A DNA stretch of 64,000 nt from Hufsiella ginkgonis (lineage in GTDB: Bacteria; Bacteroidota; Bacteroidia; Sphingobacteriales; Sphingobacteriaceae): NCBI RefSeq assembly GCF_009834915.1, contig NZ_WVHS01000003.1, positions 248,001 to 312,000 on the forward strand, written 5' to 3'. Shown in pieces: positions 55,701 to 61,995 of this stretch; within the stretch, counting starts at the first letter, position 1, and every line of letters starts with the position of its first letter. A program made the position numbers and the translations under genes. Under the pieces are notes generated by a model. It was not told the DNA's origin and searched no databases. It saw only the letters and a list, made by a program, of their open reading frames with translations.

Positions 55701-55953
55701 CAGCAACTCGACCATGTGGGTTCATAACGCGAAGTTCTTTCGCGCGAGGTCTATAGAGCTGGGCTATTCGATGTCGCCTAGCCTGCTTTCGAAAGTGAAA
55801 GTGCGGAAAGCGCGCATTTTCGCAAACGTGTATAACCTGTTCTCGATCGATAACCTGGCGGAATATAGCGTAGACCCGGAAACATCGAATGATAACGGGT
55901 TGCAGGCGCCGCAAACGCGTGTATTGAACTTCGGCCTCAACCTATCGTTTTAA
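52771..55953 (+). CDS. SusC/RagA-family TonB-dependent outer-membrane transporter 3
   Basis: 1060 residues. It has the same long N-region as SusC 2 (MRKNLLQWQGHGSRHSNHM), with signal cleavage at AVFAQ (about 47). Carboxypeptidase-D-like domain (VTDEKGEALIGVSVKIKG), plug motifs VVVTGYGSRKKETITGAVAS, MLAGKLPGVTF, IIDGVQSDQ, SVLKDGAAAIYGVRAANGV and VLVTTKKGSG, and a barrel ending RVLNFGLNLSF. Pore of SusCD system 3, encoded with SusD and a DUF3823 lipoprotein. It lacks an STN domain, so regulation is expected at the shared promoter rather than by an anti-sigma relay. Confidence 0.95.
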   Translation: MRKNLLQWQGHGSRHSNHMSNTLLQKQPFTMLCIMFLVLLTTAVFAQTNVKGVVTDEKGEALIGVSVKIKGATGGVSTNVNGEFAISVPENGVLTFSYVGFTTQEVTISGRTTVNVKLAAVTSNLEEVVVTGYGSRKKETITGAVASVTAKDIDRAHGGGTASTMLAGKLPGVTFRQSEGRPGSSASIQIRNMGTPLFIIDGVQSDQGQFNNISPSDIDQISVLKDGAAAIYGVRAANGVVLVTTKKGSGATRINIDGYQGYQNFFRFPGALRNAYDWQRYKAEAEVNLNGTTPMTQAELDKWKAGTDPNYRSFDWQEFIVDDHKNAPQNQVNLSFTGGEDKVNYYVAASNFHQGFNLGNEFRFDRANLQSNINAKVSNRFSIGIALNGRVEKRGNPGVPGGDDYDLPRRAVLRNTPLERPYANDNPAYLNKIGNTQTNYAFLNEKISGVYRDQWRVLQTTLNAEYQIPGLKGLSVKGLYSYYVADNLYNNFEYTYKAYTYNAVTNNYDVTGGSSNPFRERTQQKVYNTTLQGQLNYNNTFGKHTIGATFVTERLTVQNLRNRIHSIPVSNNLPLIYFSNSDLYEDSDVEQARLGYVGRVNYSFGNKYYFEAAGRRDASYLFEPGSRVGYFPTFSAGWRITQENFMKKLTENSTILSDLKIRGSYGILGDDSGVSAYLYLPGYNYGPGQGISILEGQTITTARDKGKTDNRITWSKSKITDVGFDLSLFNSSLAISGDYFYRKRTGLLAAKNEVILPAEVGYSLPNANINQDAQYGTEGSINFNSKAGKVTYNIGLNASYTRSKFIQSYNPLFFNSWDRYRNSSEGRYSRIDWGYEVLGQFQSQEQINNYPVNIDGRSNRSLLPGDLIYKDQNSDGKIDGYDQRPIGYGNSQPNINMGFTLGAAYKNFDFNADFSGGAGYTWFQNAQVRWAFADGGNLNTIFEDRWHRENLFDVNSPWVAGKYPPLRFNQSTLSSYNSNSTMWVHNAKFFRARSIELGYSMSPSLLSKVKVRKARIFANVYNLFSIDNLAEYSVDPETSNDNGLQAPQTRVLNFGLNLSF

Positions 55954-55973
55954 CTGGCAATTTTAGAAAGAAC

Positions 55974-57878
55974 ATGAAGAAGATATATATATTAACACTG
56001 GCCGCGTTACTCTTTAGCGGTTCGTGTAAGAATGACGATAAATTCCTGACGATCGAGCCAACCACGATCCTTTCGAATGATGTCGTGTTCTCAGACCCCA
56101 TTCTCGTTACCGCAGTATTGGGTAACTTATATAACAGGATCGTCGATTTTACCGGGCTGGACAACGACTGGCGGAGCTTTGTCGATTTCAGCGAAGCATT
56201 CCCCTCCGAAAACGCCCAATATGGCATCGTTCAGCGTACCGGCTGGGCATTTAGCGAGTGGCAAACCTGGGATTATACCTATATCCGCGAGTTGAACCTT
56301 TTTATCGAGCGTGTAAATGCGGCTGCTGCCCTTACCGCGGCCGATAAAAAACAGTTTGTTGCGGAAGCCCGTTTCCTTCGCGCCCATTATTACTTCGAGC
56401 TGGTAAAACGTATGGGAGGGGTTCCTATCGTGACTACTACACTGGAGTATGATTTTTCCGGGAGCGTTGCTAACCTGCAAAAACCACGTAACAAAGAATC
56501 GGAAGTGTATGATTTCGTGATCGCCGAATGCGAGGCGATCAAAGGTTCCCTGGCCGCAACTTCTAACCAAAAAACCCGGGCCTCCGCAGGCGCGGCGCTT
56601 GCCATGGAGTGCCGCGCCGCCCTCTATGCCGCATCGATCGCTAAATATGGAGTAAATACGCCTACCGTAACGCTCGCCGGCAACGAAGTGGGAATTCCTT
56701 CCAGTATGGCGAATGCCTACTACACCACATCTTTGAAAGCCGCCAGGGAGATCATCAGCGGAAGCGCAGGTACCTATAAACTATACCAGGCATTGCCGAA
56801 CCTTTCAGACAACTTTGCGCAACTCTTTCTAGACAAGAGCAACGGCAACCAGGAAGTGATCTTTGTAGAAGATTTCAAGGTAGGATCGGGGAGAACGCAC
56901 AACTTTACCGTGAACGATCAGCCGTTTTCGCAATCGGAAGAAGGACAGGACGCAGGGCGTTTAAATCCATCCCTGAACCTGGTACAGGCTTACGAAAAGC
57001 TCGATAACACATTTGCCCCGATAGCGACAAAGGACGGCAGCGGTGCCTTTGTTTATTATACCGATCCGCTGGATGCATTTGCCGGGCGCGACGCCCGTTT
57101 GGCAGGTACCGTGCTGCTTCCAAATACCTTCTTTAAAAGTAAAAAGCTGGATATCTGGGCAGGTTATCAGCTCGCTAACGGAACCGTGCTCACTTCAGGA
57201 AATGCCTCCGATCAGAAACCGCTGCCAGGTACCACCACCCCGGTGCAGGTCGTAGGCGACGACGGCCCTGTTAACGGGCTTGAGTTTCGTACACAAACCG
57301 GGTTCTATATCCGTAAGTACCTCGACCCGACAGAAGGTTCAGGTCGCCGCGGACGGCAAAGTGATGTATGGTTCGTCCGTTACCGTTTTGGGGAAGTATT
57401 GCTAAACGCTGCCGAAGCCTCCATGGAACTGGGCGATTACGTCGCTGCCTCTGCTTACATCAACCAGGTACGCTCACGTGCGGGTCTTACTACGCCGATC
57501 ACCCTTACGGCTGCAAACGGGTTCGACCGCATCGTTCACGAACGACGCGTAGAGCTGGTGTTTGAAGGACATACCTTGTTCGATATGAAACGCTGGCGCC
57601 TGGCGCACCAGGTTTGGGACGGAACACGGATCGCTACCGTAGCCGACCTGACCAGCAACCTGGCCGCAGCAAACAAACGCAACACCAATCCGTGGGGACT
57701 ATGGCCATACAAGTATTATGATCCGGGCAATCCGAATAACGGAAAGTGGATTTTTAAAGAAACGATCCCGTCGAACGCGACCGGGGCGAGCCGGTTCCAG
57801 TTGGGTAACTATTATTCCCAGATCACCGATGCCGTGCTCGGCGCTAATCCGAAGATCATCAGACAACCAAACCAGTAA
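55974..57878 (+). CDS. SusD/RagB-family substrate-binding lipoprotein 3
   Basis: 634 residues. Lipobox FSGSC (Cys about 19), then KNDDKFLTIEPTTIL. SusD helices FVAEARFLRAHYYFELVKRM and GGVPIVTTTLEY are clear, as is the late FGEVLLNAAEASMELGDY and VHERRVELVFEGHTLFDMKR. It is the lid of SusC 3, encoded 20 bp downstream. This member is longer than the usual 500-550 residues because of extended loops between about 330 and 440. Confidence 0.95.
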   Translation: MKKIYILTLAALLFSGSCKNDDKFLTIEPTTILSNDVVFSDPILVTAVLGNLYNRIVDFTGLDNDWRSFVDFSEAFPSENAQYGIVQRTGWAFSEWQTWDYTYIRELNLFIERVNAAAALTAADKKQFVAEARFLRAHYYFELVKRMGGVPIVTTTLEYDFSGSVANLQKPRNKESEVYDFVIAECEAIKGSLAATSNQKTRASAGAALAMECRAALYAASIAKYGVNTPTVTLAGNEVGIPSSMANAYYTTSLKAAREIISGSAGTYKLYQALPNLSDNFAQLFLDKSNGNQEVIFVEDFKVGSGRTHNFTVNDQPFSQSEEGQDAGRLNPSLNLVQAYEKLDNTFAPIATKDGSGAFVYYTDPLDAFAGRDARLAGTVLLPNTFFKSKKLDIWAGYQLANGTVLTSGNASDQKPLPGTTTPVQVVGDDGPVNGLEFRTQTGFYIRKYLDPTEGSGRRGRQSDVWFVRYRFGEVLLNAAEASMELGDYVAASAYINQVRSRAGLTTPITLTAANGFDRIVHERRVELVFEGHTLFDMKRWRLAHQVWDGTRIATVADLTSNLAAANKRNTNPWGLWPYKYYDPGNPNNGKWIFKETIPSNATGASRFQLGNYYSQITDAVLGANPKIIRQPNQ

Positions 57879-57899
57879 GTAACCAGCTATTTTTTAGTC

Positions 57900-58616
57900 A
57901 TGAAGATAAAATTCTTTCATATCGCACCGGCAGTCTTGCTAATACTGGCGGCTGCATGCAAAAAAGATAATTACGATGCGCCAACGTCGACACTTCGCGG
58001 AGCGCTGCTTTACAAAGGCGACTCTATTGGCGTCGAGTACAACCAGGTGCCGTTTAACGTGTTTCAGCCTGGTTACGGGAAATCGGGTGGGGCTATTACC
58101 GGAACCTTCGCACCCGACGGTACCTATTCTATCCTGGTGTTCGACGGGAATTACCAGTTTACGATGCCTAAAAACCAGGGCCCGTTCCTATGGAAAGAAC
58201 TGACCGCAAGCGCCAGGGATACCCTGAAAGTCGGCTTGCAAGGCAGCCAGACGGTTAATATCGAAGTAACTCCTTATTACATGGTGCGTAACCAGCAATT
58301 GACGGTAAGCGGTGGCAAAGTGGTGGCCGCTTTCGATATCGAGAAGGTGATCACCGATGCGGCGCTCGCTAAAAATATCCAGACCGTCGTCTTGTACATC
58401 AACAAGACCAAATTCGTTTCGGGCGCCAGCAACGACAATATTGCGTCGGCTTCCGTTGCGGGCACTGCACTGCCTGCCGACCTCAAGAATATCAGCCTGA
58501 ACGTAACTATCCCGGCCATTTCGCCCACCCAAAACTATGTGTTTGCACGCGTGGGCGTAAGGATCACCGGGGTAGAAGACATGATCTTCTCGCCGTTGAA
58601 AAAGCTCACTTTTTAA
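57900..58616 (+). CDS. DUF3823-type surface lipoprotein
   Basis: 238 residues. Lipobox LAAAC (Cys about 20), then KKDNYDAPTSTLRGALLYKG; the first half is a carboxypeptidase-regulatory-like beta-sandwich (YSILVFDGNYQFTMPKNQGP) and the second half another beta domain ending FSPLKKLTF. DUF3823 proteins follow SusCD pairs in many Bacteroidota loci, most likely as extra surface glycan-binding proteins. It lies 21 bp after susD and ends the operon at the terminator at 58636. Confidence 0.88.
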   Translation: MKIKFFHIAPAVLLILAAACKKDNYDAPTSTLRGALLYKGDSIGVEYNQVPFNVFQPGYGKSGGAITGTFAPDGTYSILVFDGNYQFTMPKNQGPFLWKELTASARDTLKVGLQGSQTVNIEVTPYYMVRNQQLTVSGGKVVAAFDIEKVITDAALAKNIQTVVLYINKTKFVSGASNDNIASASVAGTALPADLKNISLNVTIPAISPTQNYVFARVGVRITGVEDMIFSPLKKLTF

Positions 58617-58635
58617 GGATCCTCCCGCTTCCGCT

Positions 58636-58681
58636 CTCCCGCCGGACCGGTCCGCAAGGACGGTTTGGCGGGAGATTTTTT
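58636..58681 (+). terminator. Terminator of SusCD operon 3
   Basis: TCTCCCGCC pairs with GGCGGGAGA, with a second inner stem (CCGGTCC/GGACGG), followed by TTTTTT. The next promoter box begins at its last T. Confidence 0.8.
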
Positions 58682-58688
58682 ACTTTAG
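58681..58688 (+). promoter_or_regulatory. Possible -7 box of the CehA-like gene (TACTTTAG)
   Basis: One mismatch to TAnnTTTG, 5 nt before the ATG, directly abutting the preceding terminator. Confidence 0.4.
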
Positions 58689-58693
58689 ACATT

Positions 58694-60772
58694 ATGAAAA
58701 GACTACTTATCGTTGCCCTGCTTCTTACTGCCGCAAGCATCCGGGCCCAGGTCCCCGTCGACCTCAAAGGTTTTGGGAAGAATGGAGCAACTGTCGCCGT
58801 CAGCAAAAAAACGTTAACCATAAGCTGGCCCGCCGGGAAAAGCCGTTTGGCGAAGATGGTGCTCGACCTCGATAACGCCAATCCTTTGTTTAGCAGCATC
58901 CAGTTGGGAAACGCGGGTGCCTTAAAAGAAATTACCGCCGGGCTCGATCCTGCCTTTATCCTTACCGTGGGCAAAAGAACGCTGAGCCCTTCCAGCGGCG
59001 GCTGGGACGTTTTCTTCGATCGTGTGCCACGCAGCCCGTACCAGTCGTACAACGTGGACTTCGATAAACGTAACGCCAGCGTGGTAACGGAAGGCTCGCG
59101 TACCGTGGTCCGCGTGTCGGAAGTAAGTGCGGCCACCTTTAGCGGTGCGCTCGAGATCACCCTGTATAACGGAAGCCCCCTGTTTAACGTGGCGGCGGTG
59201 ATGTCCACCGAAAGGGATTCGACGGCGATCCTGTATGATGCAGGCCTGGTAAGCAAGAAGAAGGTCTGGGATAATATCGCCTGGTCTGACGTAAATAAGA
59301 ACATGCAGGGTGTAAAACCTTCGCGCACCGACGAAAGCGTAAACCTGGAAGTGAAATACCGTACCGTGATCGGTGAAAATGCCACCGGCAGCCTGGCGCT
59401 GTTCCCGGCTCCCCACCAGTATTTTTACCCGCTGGATGAGGCTTTTAACCTGAAGTTCACCTGGTACGGAAGCAATTATATGAAGATGATCCCAGGTTTC
59501 GGGATCGGGATCCGGCAGGATCCACTGGGCGATAAGCGCTATGTTCCATGGTTTAACGCACCGCCGAAAACACAGCAGCGTCTCAATTTCTTCTGCCTGC
59601 TGGGCCCCGGTAAAGCGGCCCCCGTACTGGAGGAAGTGAAACAGTTTACGCATGGCGATTCGTATGCGCCCCTGCCGGGATACAAAACTATGGCGACGCA
59701 TTTTCATAACGAGTTCACCATGAACGTGGCACTGTCCGGAAAGCCGGTACCGGAAAAACCGGAGTTCGTAGACGTATTAAAAAAAACCGGGCTCAACATT
59801 GTGAAGCTTGCCGAGTTTCACGGGCCTGGCCATCCAAAAGGGCCCGACACATCGCGGTTAAAGGAGCTGAAAGCCTTATTCGACCAGACCAAGCGTCTTT
59901 CTGATAAAGATTTTCTCCTGCTTCCCGGCGAGGAGGCCAACAACTTTTATGGCGGCCACTGGCTGGCATTCTTTCCAAAGCCCGTATATTGGGTAATGTC
60001 GAGGAAGCCGGAGCAACCGTTCGTATCTAACGATCCCATCTACGGAAGGGTGTACCACGTAGGAGACAAAGCCGAAATGCTGAAGCTCCTTGAAACAGAA
60101 AACGGCCTGGCGTGGACGGCTCATGCGCGTACCAAAGCTTCTACCGGCTTCCCGGACACGTATAAAGAGGAAGCGTTCTTTAAATCCGGCACTTTTTTGG
60201 GCGCTGCCTGGAAAGCCATCCCGGCCGACCTTTCGATCCCGACGCTCAGCAAACGTGTGCTGAACCTGATGGACGACATGGCCAACTGGGGATTGAAAAA
60301 ACACGTGATCTGCGAGGCGGATATTTTTACCATTACCAACCAGAACGAGATGTACGCGCATTTAAACGTGAATTATCTCCAGATGGATAAACTGCCAACC
60401 TACGCCGGCGGCTGGCAACCGGTGCTGGACGTGATCAGCAAAGGTAAATTCTTTGTGTCGACCGGGGAGGTGCTCATCCCGGCTTTCTCCGTCGACGGAA
60501 AAGGAGCAGGCGAAACCCTGAAACTCGGCGCCACCGGTAATGTGAACATTAACATGCAGCTCAGCTGGACATTCCCGATGAACTTTATCGAGATCGTATC
60601 CGGCGATGGCGCTAAAGTATACCGCAACCGCGTGAACCTGAATAAAACCCAGGCCTTCGGCAAACAAACCTATAACCTGCCGGTAAATCTCTCCGGTAAA
60701 AAATGGGTGCGGGTGGAAGCGTGGGACGCCGCGGCAAACGGGGCGTTTACGCAGATGGTTTGGGTAGAGTAG
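58694..60772 (+). CDS. Secreted CehA/McbA-like (PHP-fold) metallohydrolase candidate
   Basis: 692 residues. Signal peptide 1-18 (SIRAQ), then an N-terminal beta-sandwich (about 25-310) of unknown kind. From about 330 there is a PHP-like set of metal-ligand motifs: HFH (H336, H338), LLPGEEANN (E413, E414), GGHW (H422), and WTAHAR (H477), the order seen in CehA/McbA metallohydrolases. A C-terminal beta domain follows (about 560-692). I have not seen a firm name for this family. It could hydrolyse an ester, phosphoester or carbamate on the imported glycan. Its position after the SusCD-DUF3823 operon, with a private promoter, links it to that locus. Confidence 0.6.
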   Translation: MKRLLIVALLLTAASIRAQVPVDLKGFGKNGATVAVSKKTLTISWPAGKSRLAKMVLDLDNANPLFSSIQLGNAGALKEITAGLDPAFILTVGKRTLSPSSGGWDVFFDRVPRSPYQSYNVDFDKRNASVVTEGSRTVVRVSEVSAATFSGALEITLYNGSPLFNVAAVMSTERDSTAILYDAGLVSKKKVWDNIAWSDVNKNMQGVKPSRTDESVNLEVKYRTVIGENATGSLALFPAPHQYFYPLDEAFNLKFTWYGSNYMKMIPGFGIGIRQDPLGDKRYVPWFNAPPKTQQRLNFFCLLGPGKAAPVLEEVKQFTHGDSYAPLPGYKTMATHFHNEFTMNVALSGKPVPEKPEFVDVLKKTGLNIVKLAEFHGPGHPKGPDTSRLKELKALFDQTKRLSDKDFLLLPGEEANNFYGGHWLAFFPKPVYWVMSRKPEQPFVSNDPIYGRVYHVGDKAEMLKLLETENGLAWTAHARTKASTGFPDTYKEEAFFKSGTFLGAAWKAIPADLSIPTLSKRVLNLMDDMANWGLKKHVICEADIFTITNQNEMYAHLNVNYLQMDKLPTYAGGWQPVLDVISKGKFFVSTGEVLIPAFSVDGKGAGETLKLGATGNVNINMQLSWTFPMNFIEIVSGDGAKVYRNRVNLNKTQAFGKQTYNLPVNLSGKKWVRVEAWDAAANGAFTQMVWVE

Positions 60773-60798
60773 GTGGGGTTGGGCGTAAACGTCCGACC

Positions 60799-61683
60799 TC
60801 AATACGGTTCCAACTGTGCCTTCATGTATTCGTTCTTGTAATGCAGGGGCTGTTTTCCCATCACTTTTTTAAATTGTTTGTGAAAGTTCGATGGCGACTG
60901 GAAGCCGCATTCGCAGCCGATAAGGTTAATGTTCATCTTATCTTCTTTAAGCAGCTTGCAGGCGTACTCCACGCGGATCTCCTTCAAAAAGTCGGAATAT
61001 GATTTGTTTACCCGCGATTTAAAATACCGGCAAAAAGAAGTACGCGTCATGTTCGCCACCGCGGCCACGTCTTCGAGCACGATCTTTTGCCGGAAATTTT
61101 TCATGATATAGCCGTAAACCTTGTTCATACGGTCGGTTTCGGCCTCTGTGTTAAGCGAATCGGAGTGGTTGTGCGTAACGGCATGGCAATCGTTAGAATT
61201 GGCAAGCACGTCGAGAAGCTTTAGCAACTGCACGATGCTGTCGACCCCGCTCATGGTAAGCAGTTCTTTCATCATCTTGCTAATGATAGCGTGCGTTTCG
61301 CCCGTGATCTCCAGGCCGCGCTCAGATTTATGGAACAGGCGGGTGATGGTTTCCAGCTCTTCCTTCTGGTGGGTAAGCTCGCCGAGAAAGTCGTGGTGAA
61401 AATACATCACGATCACCGTGGTGCTGAGGTTGTTCTTTTTTTCGAAATAAGCGTGATCGTTCCGCCAGACATGCGGCAGGTTAGGCCCCGTAAGCACCAT
61501 ATCGCCCGGGCCGAACGACTTCACACTGTCACCGATAAAACGCGTCCCTTCGCCTTTGGTAACATAGGATAGCTGGTACTCGGGGTGCAGGTGGAAGGTG
61601 GGATCGAAATGCGGTTCGTTCAGCTCCCTTATCACAAACGTCTTGGAGTCGGGGATGACGGATTTCTGGATGATATTTTTCAT
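60799..61683 (-). CDS. AraC-family transcriptional regulator
   Basis: 294 residues. An N-terminal cupin (about 20-130) carries HFDPTFHLHPEYQLSYV and FGPGDMVLTGPNLPHVW. A C-terminal double HTH (about 195-290) shows VLEDVAAVANMTRTSFCRYF and FKKVMGKQPLHY, with IRVEYACKLLKE. It probably senses a sugar and activates genes nearby. It lies divergent from the ThuA lipoprotein gene and convergent with the CehA-like gene, so the shared promoter modules at 52543 and 61859 are the obvious candidate targets (inference). Confidence 0.9.
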   Translation of the reverse strand: MKNIIQKSVIPDSKTFVIRELNEPHFDPTFHLHPEYQLSYVTKGEGTRFIGDSVKSFGPGDMVLTGPNLPHVWRNDHAYFEKKNNLSTTVIVMYFHHDFLGELTHQKEELETITRLFHKSERGLEITGETHAIISKMMKELLTMSGVDSIVQLLKLLDVLANSNDCHAVTHNHSDSLNTEAETDRMNKVYGYIMKNFRQKIVLEDVAAVANMTRTSFCRYFKSRVNKSYSDFLKEIRVEYACKLLKEDKMNINLIGCECGFQSPSNFHKQFKKVMGKQPLHYKNEYMKAQLEPY

Positions 61684-61719
61684 CGTTATGGTTGGTTAGT
61701 AGTAACAGGATTGAGGATT

Positions 61720-61807
61720 GAGAATGGAAAATAGGGAATAGAGAATAGAGAATAGGGAATAGGGGAGCGGCCTATTTTCTATTCCCTATTCTCTATTTTC
61801 CATTCTC
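61720..61807. repeat. GAGAATA-word inverted repeat upstream of the AraC gene
   Basis: The perfect 15-nt outer arms GAGAATGGAAAATAG (61720-61734) and CTATTTTCCATTCTC (61793-61807) flank repeated GAGAATA/GGGAATA words and their complements. It is the same style as other intergenic hairpins here. Confidence 0.6.
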
Positions 61808-61858
61808 TCTTTCTCCCCCCCATATCCCAATATTCGTTTCCACTATAAAAACTCATTA

Positions 61859-61966
61859 CTTTCTAATGTTGTCACAAATTAAGGAAATATTTCATAATTG
61901 TGGTACAATTTGACACAAATTGGATAATATGTAGCATTTTTTAGTGTAGAATAACCGCTACTATTG
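61859..61966 (+). promoter_or_regulatory. Promoter module of the ThuA lipoprotein gene (twin of 52543-52650)
   Basis: CTTTCTAATGTTGTCA (61859-61874), palindrome TTGTG-N11-CACAA (61898-61918) and TACTATTG (61959-61966), in the same order and with the same spacing as in operon 3. It is located in the divergent region next to the AraC gene. Confidence 0.65.
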
Positions 61967-61995
61967 TTGTGCTGACCCAGTATAAACTTAACAAA

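Noticed and set aside
61720-61807. CRISPR-like short repeats (GAGAATA words)
   Set aside because: There are no unique spacers between repeats; the words are mirrored as one hairpin and no cas genes are near.
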